Source: CAYJEQ01 sp964369235
Lineage (GTDB): Bacteria > Bacillota > Clostridia > Oscillospirales > Ruminococcaceae
DNA: 32,095 nucleotides
Direction of reading: 5' to 3'
NCBI GenBank assembly: GCA_964369235.1
Contig: CAYJEQ010000024.1
Span: 1-32,095 of the forward strand
Positions 1 to 5,897 of the stretch are shown here, in pieces. Position numbers and translations under genes: made by a program. The notes beneath the pieces were generated by a model. It was not told the DNA's origin and ran no database searches. It was given only the letters and a program-made list of their open reading frames with translations. Position 1 is the first letter of the stretch, and each line of letters opens with the position of its first letter.

Positions 1-74
1 CTTACAATAGGCTTTGACATAGATAGTAAGCCTATATGCCATCATAAAACTGGTTTGGATTAGGGGTGGGCGGC
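1..74. other. Left-edge intergenic segment with one hairpin
   Basis: No open reading frame is evident. Positions 7-14 (ATAGGCTT) and 28-35 (AAGCCTAT) form an 8-bp inverted repeat with a 13-nt loop. No T-run follows on either strand, so I do not call it a terminator. The MITE begins at 75. Confidence 0.4.
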
Positions 75-274
75 TAGGGTGCCAGTAGCCGAACATACGC
101 TGGTTTTAACAGCATAATTTTCACTAATACTGCTTTGCACCCCAAACCATGCAGTTTTGTGCAGTTTGGCATCTGAAAGACGAAGCCTTGCTTGCCGCAA
201 GGCGAGGAATAAAGGTGACAAAAAGCCAAAAATGGTCTGTTTGGGGCAGCGGGGGTTCGGCTACTGTCACCCTA
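75..274 (+). mobile_element. MITE-like element, copy A (200 bp)
   Basis: This is a non-coding element bounded by terminal inverted repeats. The left tip is TAGGGTGCCAGTAGCCGAAC (75-94), and the complement of the right tip (255-274) is TAGGGTGACAGTAGCCGAAC, 19 of 20 identical. The interior matches copy B (1807-2016) in reverse orientation over most of its length, for example around 130-235. There is no transposase gene inside, so it would be mobilised in trans if it still moves. Both ends read TA-GGG, compatible with a TA target duplication, but because TA is also part of the symmetric tip this cannot be proven. The right tip overlaps the end of the gene at 267 and provides its stop codon. Confidence 0.8.
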
Positions 275-890
275 TATTAATCTGCTCTAGATAACATGGC
301 TTATCTATGGTTACCTCCAGATCCTCTACAGCTTCTCTTATTATCTCCAAATCCCAATAGGTAAAGCCTACATCTTCATAATCATACTGTACCATCAGCC
401 ATATTAAAGGGCTGTCTTCCTCTGATAGTAAATCTATAAGTATCTTCCCTAGTGCAATTCTTTGATTGTTTTGTAGTATCTGTCGCTGACTACTGGTAAG
501 ATTCTCCTCATGGATTAGTATGTACTCTTCCCCTAGGCTTTTTCTGCCACCATCATCTTCTATATAGATTCTAACTTCCACCTGATCAAATCCTGTAGCC
601 TCATCTACTGAGGTTTCACAGATTATATTAACCTTGGCCATCTCCTCTATAACATCTTGGTACAGAGCTATATGTTCCTGTGACTGGCTGTGGATTTCCT
701 CTAATCTCTCCTGTAGCTGGGTATTTTCTGCCTGTAGGACTTGGTTTTCTGCCTTACTATCATTTACCTGTTCCTCTACCTGCTCTATAGCTGTAGCCGA
801 GCTTATGCTCATATTGGCAAGGACCACAAAGAGCATTATCATTATTACATCTAATAGGGAGGTGAAATCCAGAAAAATTTTATTTTTGAT
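267..890 (-). CDS. ExbD/MotB-like membrane-anchored protein with coiled coil, partner of the TolQ-like channel
   Basis: This is probably the second subunit of an ion-driven membrane motor or channel of the TolR/ExbD/MotB type. The frame upstream of the first ATG (842) encodes an ExbD-like anchor that reads KIFLDFTSLLDVIMIMLF, matching the family pattern of a short basic start, a conserved Asp just before the single membrane helix, and then the helix. A Gln/Glu-rich coiled coil follows (about 40-75 residues past the anchor), then a roughly 110-residue domain I do not recognise. A GAAAGG ribosome site (903-908) sits 12 nt before an ATC codon at 890-888. Between the upstream in-frame stop and ATG 842 there is no ATG, GTG or TTG, so either ATC/ATA initiates or the start has been lost. 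ATG 842 has no ribosome site and would cut off part of the anchor. The last codons and the stop TGA come from the MITE tip. The gene is 44 bp downstream of the TolQ-like gene. Confidence 0.72.
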   Translation of the reverse strand: MKNKIFLDFTSLLDVIMIMLFVVLANMSISSATAIEQVEEQVNDSKAENQVLQAENTQLQERLEEIHSQSQEHIALYQDVIEEMAKVNIICETSVDEATGFDQVEVRIYIEDDGGRKSLGEEYILIHEENLTSSQRQILQNNQRIALGKILIDLLSEEDSPLIWLMVQYDYEDVGFTYWDLEIIREAVEDLEVTIDKPCYLEQINIG

Positions 891-934
891 AAATATCCCC
901 TACCTTTCACTTAATTTACAGTTGGATTACCCTA

Positions 935-1465
935 TTAGTTTTCTTCTGTAGCTTGTGGCTTACGAAGACTGGATTTTAAGATATGATCCATGTGTTTTTC
1001 TATATCTTCTATTTTGTAAGCAATAATGGAGTCTAAAATCTTAAATACTATAGCAAAAACTATCCCCCAAAATGTAGAGGTAAGAGCTGTAAAAAACGAT
1101 CCACTAACATCGCTACCAATGGTACTGACCATAGGCAGTAGGGATATAACCGTACCTAGCATACCCATTAGGGGAAATATTGAGGTAATATTAGAGTATC
1201 TGCTATAACGCCTTAACATCTTCTCACGATAGCGCAGTAGGCTTTCCTTATCTAGTAGGGTACTTACCTCTGCTGTGTTAGCTTTGAGATTTTCCTCTGC
1301 TTCCTTACTTCTATTACTATTTCCAATAATAGTGTTAAAATGCAGATAGAGTTTTTCTGTAGGTATCCATAATTTATAGAAAACCCACCCATTAACCACA
1401 GCCAAAACAAAAATTAAAAAATCATAGCCTATTAAATTCTCTATTAAAACTCCTATAATATCCAT
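935..1465 (-). CDS. MotA/TolQ/ExbB-family proton channel protein
   Basis: This 176-aa membrane protein belongs to the MotA/TolQ/ExbB family, whose members form the ion-conducting ring of proton- or sodium-driven motors. It has an N-terminal membrane helix (about residues 14-33), a charged cytoplasmic stretch, and two C-terminal helices (about 93-112 and 124-148). The signature around PLMGMLGTVISLLPM and the Ser/Thr-rich SGSFFTALTSTFWGIVFA fits the family core. ATG 1465 has a GAAAGG site 11 nt upstream. It is first in a two-gene operon with the ExbD-like gene at 267, and the pairing supports the call. No flagellar or Ton system lies nearby, so the process powered is unknown. A consensus promoter (1591-1619) and a structured leader (1488-1545) precede it. 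Confidence 0.85.
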   Translation of the reverse strand: MDIIGVLIENLIGYDFLIFVLAVVNGWVFYKLWIPTEKLYLHFNTIIGNSNRSKEAEENLKANTAEVSTLLDKESLLRYREKMLRRYSRYSNITSIFPLMGMLGTVISLLPMVSTIGSDVSGSFFTALTSTFWGIVFAIVFKILDSIIAYKIEDIEKHMDHILKSSLRKPQATEEN

Positions 1466-1487
1466 ATAAGTATTTTCCTTTCATGGT

Positions 1488-1545
1488 GTTTTGTAAGATT
1501 TCTCCACTGGTACTAAGGAGTGGTTTTAAGGGGAACTTACAAAAC
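1488..1545 (-). promoter_or_regulatory. Hairpin leader before the TolQ-like gene
   Basis: Positions 1488-1497 (GTTTTGTAAG) and 1536-1545 (CTTACAAAAC) are perfectly complementary over 10 bp and enclose a smaller stem (CCACT 1504-1508 with AGTGG 1519-1523). On the transcribed strand the structure ends a few bases before the GAAAGG ribosome site, so it could affect translation of the channel gene. It differs in sequence from the repeated leader at walJ and feoA. Confidence 0.55.
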
Positions 1546-1590
1546 TAGCCTTTGATACTTCATCTAAAAATATACTAAAGCATTATTATA

Positions 1591-1619
1591 ATTATACTTA
1601 ATAATAGTATTACAGTCAA
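1591..1619 (-). promoter_or_regulatory. Sigma-A promoter for the TolQ/ExbD-like operon
   Basis: On the minus strand, TTGACT (1619-1614) is followed after exactly 17 bp by TATAAT (1596-1591). The expected transcript start is near 1584, giving a leader of about 120 nt that contains the hairpin at 1488-1545. Confidence 0.75.
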
Positions 1620-1726
1620 CAAAATTTAACAAAAATACCCAGTTTATTACCCTTTACTACAAAACTCTATATAGATTCTCACAGGTTATTTTATAAGGAT
1701 ATAAAATATTGATATAGAAGCAAATT

Positions 1727-1768
1727 AAAACTAGGATACCCTTCTAAAATGAAGAATACCCTAGTTTT
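1727..1768 (-). terminator. Probable terminator of the transporter operon, now beyond the MITE
   Basis: AAAACTAGG (1727-1735) pairs with CCTAGTTTT (1760-1768), followed on the minus strand by TTTTAATTT. It is the first terminator-like hairpin downstream of the transporter stop at 2014. MITE copy B lies between them, consistent with insertion between an existing gene and its terminator. The T-tract is weak and the hairpin may work both ways. Confidence 0.5.
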
Positions 1769-1806
1769 ATGGCTATATAGGAATATGTAAAATTAAGTGG
1801 TGACCT

Positions 1807-2016
1807 TAGGGTAACAGTAGTCGAACCCGCACTGCCCTAGACAGACCATTTTTGGCATTTTGTCACCTTTATTCCTCGCCTTGCGACAAGCAAGGCTTCG
1901 TCATTCAGATGCCAAACTACACAAAACTGCATAGTTTAGGGTGCTATGCAGTTTCAATAGTATCACCCTATGGTGATACTATTGAAACCAGCGTGTGTTC
2001 AGCTACCGTCACCCTA
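1807..2016 (-). mobile_element. MITE-like element, copy B (210 bp), inverted relative to copy A
   Basis: The terminal inverted repeats are TAGGGTAACAGTAGTCGAAC (1807-1826) and, on the opposite strand, TAGGGTGACGGTAGCTGAAC (2016-1997). The reverse complement of the body aligns with copy A, including the shared block with GACGAAGCCTTGCTTG. Unlike copy A it carries a perfect 17-bp hairpin (1951-1967 with 1972-1988, loop CTAT). No coding capacity. The first three bases of its right tip are the TAG stop codon of the transporter gene. Confidence 0.8.
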
Positions 2017-3399
2017 AAACAGGCCAATTAGTCGCCAGTATGGGATGTATAGTACAAATACACAGATTATACTTAATACCATCTTTACTGCATTATACTT
2101 AACAAAATCCTTAAAGGACATTAGCCCATAACCGAATATCAATAGAACTGGTGCATATTCATAAGGGAATATTACCTGCTCTAGGGAGTGAACAAAGGTA
2201 TAGATAACAGGCATATGCTCCATACCAGCCTGTGCTGTCATCTCCAGTACAGGTAGGGTAAATGTAGAGTAAGCAGCCAGTGGTGTTAGGATAAAGTTAG
2301 ATATAACACCTAGTGACCAAACCCCAGCAAACATCTGTGTTTCAGAGTTAGCTATGTATGGGTAAACCATATCGGAGATAAATTTACCAACTCCTAGTGG
2401 CCCTGATACCACCCCAATAGTTAAACATGCAACTACAAACATCATAAAGGTAAAGTTAATAGTTTTGCTGTCCTCAGCTGTTACAAGGTTTATCCCTGGT
2501 AGCATAACTACTACAGCTACTAATAGGAATATCCAACCTGTGGAGATGCCATGAATAGAGCCACTTACTAGCATAATGATTAGACCTATACTAACTAATG
2601 AAACCTTCAACTCATTGGTGGTTACCTTACCTAGCTTCTCTAGCTCAGCTTTAAAGAAGTCCTTGGACTTGGATATTTTTTCTGTTTTAAACATTATATC
2701 AATTAGCACTACATTTAGTATACAGAATATAAGCTGTGGTATTGCCATATGATATAGATACTCGGTATATGATGGGGTATAGTAACCAGCTGTACTAATA
2801 ATACCAGCTACGGACATAAACCCAGGTGCTGTCATAAAGATAAATGTTGGGCCCATAGTTGCTGATAATAGCGCTAAACCGATAACGGTGCTGTTTTTGC
2901 TGCCTTTTTCTATGTCTAGGGCATCACAGATACCTAGAATTAATGCACCTAGTAGCACTGCCTTTGCAGTAGGATCTGCAACTACTGCTGCAGTAATTGT
3001 GCCTATTAGTAGTGAGCCATATAGAATACCTCTTACTGTCCCACCAAAAAGCATAATAATATGGTAGGATAGTCTCTTTAGAATACCTGATTTTCTAAGT
3101 GCTATAGTTAGGATGAATCCACCTAATATCATCCAAGGCACTTCTAGTGACCATGCTTTAAATACAAGGGAAGGATCTTGGTTTAGTCCGACTATGTATA
3201 AAAATGGTATAGCTACTGCTATGGTAAACATAGGTAGGTTTTCTGTAGCGATTAGTATAATTGCAAATATTGATATAACAAAGAATGTTCTTATGTCTGC
3301 TGTAAAGGCTTCTGTTGTTGGTATCATCCATATAATTAATGGAATAATAAAGTTTATTGCCCATTTAATCATAGATGAGCTTTTATTTGTTTTGGTCAT
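2014..3399 (-). CDS. SLC13/DASS-type anion:sodium symporter
   Basis: This is a 461-aa polytopic membrane protein of the divalent anion:Na+ symporter (DASS/SLC13) type, which imports dicarboxylates, citrate or sulfate. About eleven to twelve hydrophobic segments span the whole length. The C-terminal YWRLIGLF is typical of the family's last helix, so the protein is essentially full length. ATG 3399 has GGAAAGG 9 nt upstream. It follows the metallo-hydrolase gene by 77 bp on the same strand, so the two are probably an operon and the hydrolase may act on the imported compound or its product. The stop codon TAG is contributed by MITE copy B, so the native C-terminus may have been a residue or a few longer. 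The substrate cannot be read from the sequence. Confidence 0.8.
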   Translation of the reverse strand: MTKTNKSSSMIKWAINFIIPLIIWMIPTTEAFTADIRTFFVISIFAIILIATENLPMFTIAVAIPFLYIVGLNQDPSLVFKAWSLEVPWMILGGFILTIALRKSGILKRLSYHIIMLFGGTVRGILYGSLLIGTITAAVVADPTAKAVLLGALILGICDALDIEKGSKNSTVIGLALLSATMGPTFIFMTAPGFMSVAGIISTAGYYTPSYTEYLYHMAIPQLIFCILNVVLIDIMFKTEKISKSKDFFKAELEKLGKVTTNELKVSLVSIGLIIMLVSGSIHGISTGWIFLLVAVVVMLPGINLVTAEDSKTINFTFMMFVVACLTIGVVSGPLGVGKFISDMVYPYIANSETQMFAGVWSLGVISNFILTPLAAYSTFTLPVLEMTAQAGMEHMPVIYTFVHSLEQVIFPYEYAPVLLIFGYGLMSFKDFVKYNAVKMVLSIICVFVLYIPYWRLIGLF

Positions 3400-3435
3400 A
3401 GTGGGGTTCCTTTCCTCTAGTGACTTATATTTTGT

Positions 3436-3464
3436 TAGTGGCTATAGGATTGCTACAGCCACTA
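3436..3464 (-). promoter_or_regulatory. Intercistronic hairpin between hydrolase and transporter genes
   Basis: TAGTGGCT (3436-3443) pairs perfectly with AGCCACTA (3457-3464), with a further TAG/CTA pairing inside. There is no T-run, so it more likely limits read-through or stabilises mRNA ends than acts as a full terminator. Confidence 0.45.
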
Positions 3465-3476
3465 GGTTAAATTTTA

Positions 3477-4331
3477 TTAGATATCAATTGCCATCATATC
3501 AGCTGCTATGATAATTTCGCCTTTGTAAATTGGGCTCATCTCAGTAACTAGCTCACCGATAAATGTACCTGGTGTTAGATGGGTCATTACTACAGATTTA
3601 GCATTAGATTTAGCAGCCATTTCTGCAATCTCAGTGATTTTAGCATGGGATTTTTCTAGGTTAGCTACAAAGCTAGGGCCTCTGTTCTGTAGGAATAGAG
3701 AATTAGCCTGATTGCCATCAAATACAATTACATCTGCATCCATAGCAAACTGGATAAATTCTTCACTGTACATTAGATCCCCAGAAACTACAACCTTCTT
3801 ACCATCTGCCTCAAACTTATATGCAACTGTATAAGCTGTATGTGGAACCTTAATAGTAGAGATTTTAACACCGTCTAGGTCAAAGCTTTCGCCACCAGCA
3901 ACTTCAGTAAACTGTACATCTTCCTTAATACCCTTTAGGGAAATACCTAGATTAGCACGGTAGGAAATATCTCCGTCATACATTTCTGTGTATAGATTGT
4001 GCATTTTTTCAATGCCTTTAGGGCCGATTGTATGTAGCTTGCTTCTGCCATCATGCCAACCCATAATCATAAAATAACCATAATCTAGGGAGTGGTCAGC
4101 ATGTAGGTGGGTAAATAGTGCATTCTTAACACTTGCTGGAGCAATACCCATTTCGTACATTCTACGGGAAGCACCATAACCTAAATCCACTGGGAACATA
4201 GCATCTTTGTATTGTATCATTGTACATGGGGAAACTCTTTCCATATCGATAGGAGGTGCGCCACTACCTACTGTTATTACTCTAAATCCTTCTGTTTTTT
4301 CTAGTCCACTTTTTCTCTCTGCAAATTTCAT
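3477..4331 (-). CDS. Metallo-beta-lactamase-fold hydrolase (RNase Z / AtsA-like)
   Basis: This is a 284-aa metallo-beta-lactamase-fold enzyme. The zinc motif HLHADH is at residues 75-80, a further Asp is in the SGDLMYS segment, and a late His is in MTHLTPG. The short strand GSGAPP near residue 23 and the overall arrangement resemble the RNase Z / alkyl- or arylsulfatase (AtsA-like) branch rather than true beta-lactamases. No signal peptide, so it should be cytosolic. ATG 4331 has GGAG 8 nt upstream. It precedes the SLC13-type transporter, which suggests a role in using an imported anion, possibly an ester or sulfate ester. That substrate is inference only. The gene faces the nitroreductase across a 274-bp control region. 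Confidence 0.75.
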   Translation of the reverse strand: MKFAERKSGLEKTEGFRVITVGSGAPPIDMERVSPCTMIQYKDAMFPVDLGYGASRRMYEMGIAPASVKNALFTHLHADHSLDYGYFMIMGWHDGRSKLHTIGPKGIEKMHNLYTEMYDGDISYRANLGISLKGIKEDVQFTEVAGGESFDLDGVKISTIKVPHTAYTVAYKFEADGKKVVVSGDLMYSEEFIQFAMDADVIVFDGNQANSLFLQNRGPSFVANLEKSHAKITEIAEMAAKSNAKSVVMTHLTPGTFIGELVTEMSPIYKGEIIIAADMMAIDI

Positions 4332-4396
4332 TTTAGTTACTCCTTACTTTTTGGTTAGTATTTGTTGTAAATTAATAATATACTATCATACCAATA

Positions 4397-4423
4397 TTTA
4401 CCTGTTGCACAGGCAACAGTAAA
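4397..4423. promoter_or_regulatory. Palindrome in the divergent control region (operator candidate)
   Basis: CTGTTGC-ACAG-GCAACAG (4402-4419) is a perfect 7-4-7 inverted repeat, extended by TTTA/TAAA on either side. It is about 65 bp upstream of the hydrolase start. No T-run follows, so a protein-binding site is more likely than a terminator. Confidence 0.5.
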
Positions 4424-4494
4424 TTCTATTTAGTTAAAAAATAATCAATGATTATTTGTGCAATATGACATTCCATTGGAAATTGTTTATAAAA

Positions 4495-4515
4495 CCACCA
4501 ATTACTTTTTGGTGG
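4495..4515. promoter_or_regulatory. Second palindrome in the divergent control region
   Basis: CCACCAA (4495-4501) and TTGGTGG (4509-4515) form a 7-bp inverted repeat with a 7-bp spacer, just before the GTTAC-type site that precedes the nitroreductase. Confidence 0.35.
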
Positions 4516-4524
4516 GTATATATA

Positions 4525-4540
4525 GTTACCTTTTAGTAAG
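4525..4540. promoter_or_regulatory. Crp/Fnr-type operator candidate upstream of the nitroreductase
   Basis: GTTAC-CTTTTA-GTAAG has the 5-6-5 architecture of Crp/Fnr sites and differs by one base from the perfect palindrome found upstream of the MFS gene (5554-5569). A TATGAT -10-like element lies at 4566-4571, 25 bp downstream. Confidence 0.45.
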
Positions 4541-4605
4541 TATTGTTTTAAAATCCCTACAAGTCTATGATTATATTAAAATATTAATATAAGGGAGCTA
4601 GAACA

Positions 4606-5127
4606 ATGAATACAACTATTGATTTTATCAAAAGCCGTAGCACCTGTAGAAAATTTAAACCAGAGCAGATTACACCTGAGGAATTAGACGCCGTATTAGA
4701 AGCTGGAATGTATGCACCTAGCGGAATGGGCAAACAGACTCCTATCTTTGTAGTAATACAGGACAAAGAAATTATTAAAGAGCTATCTAAGATTAACACA
4801 GCTATCTGGGGTAAGGGCGATGATGGTCTGTGGGGTGCTCCTACTGTAGTAGTTGTCCTATCAAACCCTAATATTATCCACACCTATCAGCTAGATGCTA
4901 TGGCATCGGTACAGAATATGCTAATAGCAGCAGAGTCTTTAGGTCTTGGGGCAGCTTGTATCTCTAGAGCAAAAGATGAGTTTGAAACTCCTTATGGTAG
5001 AGAGCTACTTAGAAAGCTAGGCATTGATGATGGTTATGTAGGCGTAGAGCATGTAATACTAGGCTATCGTGATGGAGAAAAGCCAGCTAAACCTGCAAGA
5101 CACCACAACCGAGTTTATCGACTGTAA
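4606..5127 (+). CDS. Nitroreductase-family FMN oxidoreductase
   Basis: This 173-aa protein fits the nitroreductase / FMN reductase family, dimeric flavoproteins that use NAD(P)H to reduce nitro groups, quinones or flavins. Family features are the N-terminal FMN-phosphate segment SRSTCRKFKPEQIT (about residues 10-23), the loop YAPSGMGKQTPIFVVI, the central AAESLGLGAACISRA and a C-terminal VEHVILGYRDGE followed by a basic tail. ATG 4606 has GGGAG 8 nt upstream. It is divergent from the hydrolase-transporter operon and followed by a convergent terminator, so it is monocistronic. Its promoter carries a GTTAC-N6-GTAAG palindrome that may bind the Crp/Fnr regulator at 7314. Confidence 0.85.
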   Translation: MNTTIDFIKSRSTCRKFKPEQITPEELDAVLEAGMYAPSGMGKQTPIFVVIQDKEIIKELSKINTAIWGKGDDGLWGAPTVVVVLSNPNIIHTYQLDAMASVQNMLIAAESLGLGAACISRAKDEFETPYGRELLRKLGIDDGYVGVEHVILGYRDGEKPAKPARHHNRVYRL

Positions 5128-5179
5128 TTTTATAGTTTTGTAGTAAATCTACCTATAACTTCATATCCTAACAAAGCTA

Positions 5180-5225
5180 AAGGGTGTATATCTCCACATT
5201 ACCACATGTGAAGGTACACACCCTT
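5180..5225. terminator. Convergent terminator between nitroreductase and zinc-ribbon genes
   Basis: AAGGGTGT (5180-5187) pairs with ACACCCTT (5218-5225), with a second CACAT/ATGTG stem inside. It serves the plus-strand nitroreductase and the minus-strand gene ending at 5260. The T-tract is modest (TTATTATTTAT). Confidence 0.6.
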
Positions 5226-5259
5226 ATTATTTATCCCTAGAACTTATGTCCAGTGGTTT

Positions 5260-5445
5260 TTACTGCTCTATGTATTCTGATAGATTTTCTTTAGGCTCTG
5301 ATCCTCGCTCACCCATAAAATCTGCCTGACAGTTACATTTTTTACAGATACCGAATCCCTTCTCTTCTATGCCGTCAAGCTGACTTTTAAAATGAATACC
5401 ACATTTGCCACATTTATAGTACATCCAATAAGGCCCCCAACTCAT
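5260..5445 (-). CDS. Small zinc-ribbon protein, unknown function
   Basis: This is a 61-aa protein with Cys12-x2-Cys15 and Cys34-x2-Cys37, plus Cys39, forming a probable zinc ribbon. The N-terminus is aromatic-rich (WGPYWMYY) and the C-terminus acidic. ATG 5445 has AAGAAAGGA 11 nt upstream, matching the ribosome site used throughout the window, which argues that it is a real gene. It lies alone between two convergent or divergent neighbours. I cannot assign a function beyond metal binding or a small adaptor. Confidence 0.65.
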   Translation of the reverse strand: MSWGPYWMYYKCGKCGIHFKSQLDGIEEKGFGICKKCNCQADFMGERGSEPKENLSEYIEQ

Positions 5446-5553
5446 AATATAATCATTCCTTTCTTATAAAGTGTGAATTTTTTCTTTAATCATTATGGTA
5501 CTATTCTACACCAAAGGAGAGAATTTTTCAAATAATGATAATATTGTAAGCTA

Positions 5554-5569
5554 GTTACCCATAGGTAAC
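5554..5569. promoter_or_regulatory. Perfect GTTAC-N6-GTAAC palindrome (Crp/Fnr-type operator candidate)
   Basis: GTTAC-CCATAG-GTAAC, extended to TAGTTACC/GGTAACTA, is a perfect palindrome in the AT-rich 452-bp region between the zinc-ribbon gene and the MFS gene. It is the best member of a cluster continuing at 5710-5797 and has the 5-6-5 layout typical of the Crp/Fnr superfamily. Confidence 0.55.
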
Positions 5570-5709
5570 TAAATTTTCGAAAAAATAACCCTTAAAAATA
5601 CAATAAAAATCCCTAAAAACCCATTGTTATTTTTAACGATATTACTTTATACATTTTGTGGATATTTACTCCTATTTGATGGAATGAGAATTATTTAACA
5701 ATGATTTCA

Positions 5710-5797
5710 CCTACCTGTTGGTAACTATATACAATTAGTTATAGTTACCAAAAAGTTACCCACTGACTATATTGTTATATAGTTACTATTTGGTTTG
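5710..5797. promoter_or_regulatory. Cluster of GTTAC/GTAAC half-site pairs upstream of the MFS gene
   Basis: Three further pairs share the 5-6-5 spacing: CCTAC-N6-GTAAC (5710-5725), GTTAC-CAAAAA-GTTAC (5744-5759) and the weak GTTAC-TATTTG-GTTTG (5782-5797). GGTAACTATA (5720-5729) and TATAGTTACC (5740-5749) also form an inverted repeat. A GATAAT -10-like hexamer is at 5813-5818 without a good -35, as expected for an activator-dependent promoter. The rest of 5446-5897 is AT-rich with no gene visible. Confidence 0.45.
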
Positions 5798-5897
5798 TAT
5801 TGCGTAAATAAAGATAATTTATTAAAATATTATTAATGATGTAAATTTAACAAAGACATCAAATGGCTATATTATGTAATATGAAAGGAAATCTCTC

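Noticed and set aside
634..951. Plus-strand open frame of 105 codons
   Set aside because: It is antisense to the ExbD-like gene, has no ribosome site at its start and resembles no protein family.
267..1465. Zorya-type anti-phage system (ZorA/ZorB resemble TolQ/MotB-like pairs)
   Set aside because: The channel protein lacks the long cytosolic tail of ZorA, the partner has no recognisable peptidoglycan-binding OmpA-type domain, and no ZorC, ZorD or ZorE gene is nearby.
3477..4331. True beta-lactamase (antibiotic resistance)
   Set aside because: The protein has the HLHADH motif of the RNase Z/AtsA branch, no signal peptide, and sits with a transporter gene. There is nothing specific for beta-lactam hydrolysis.
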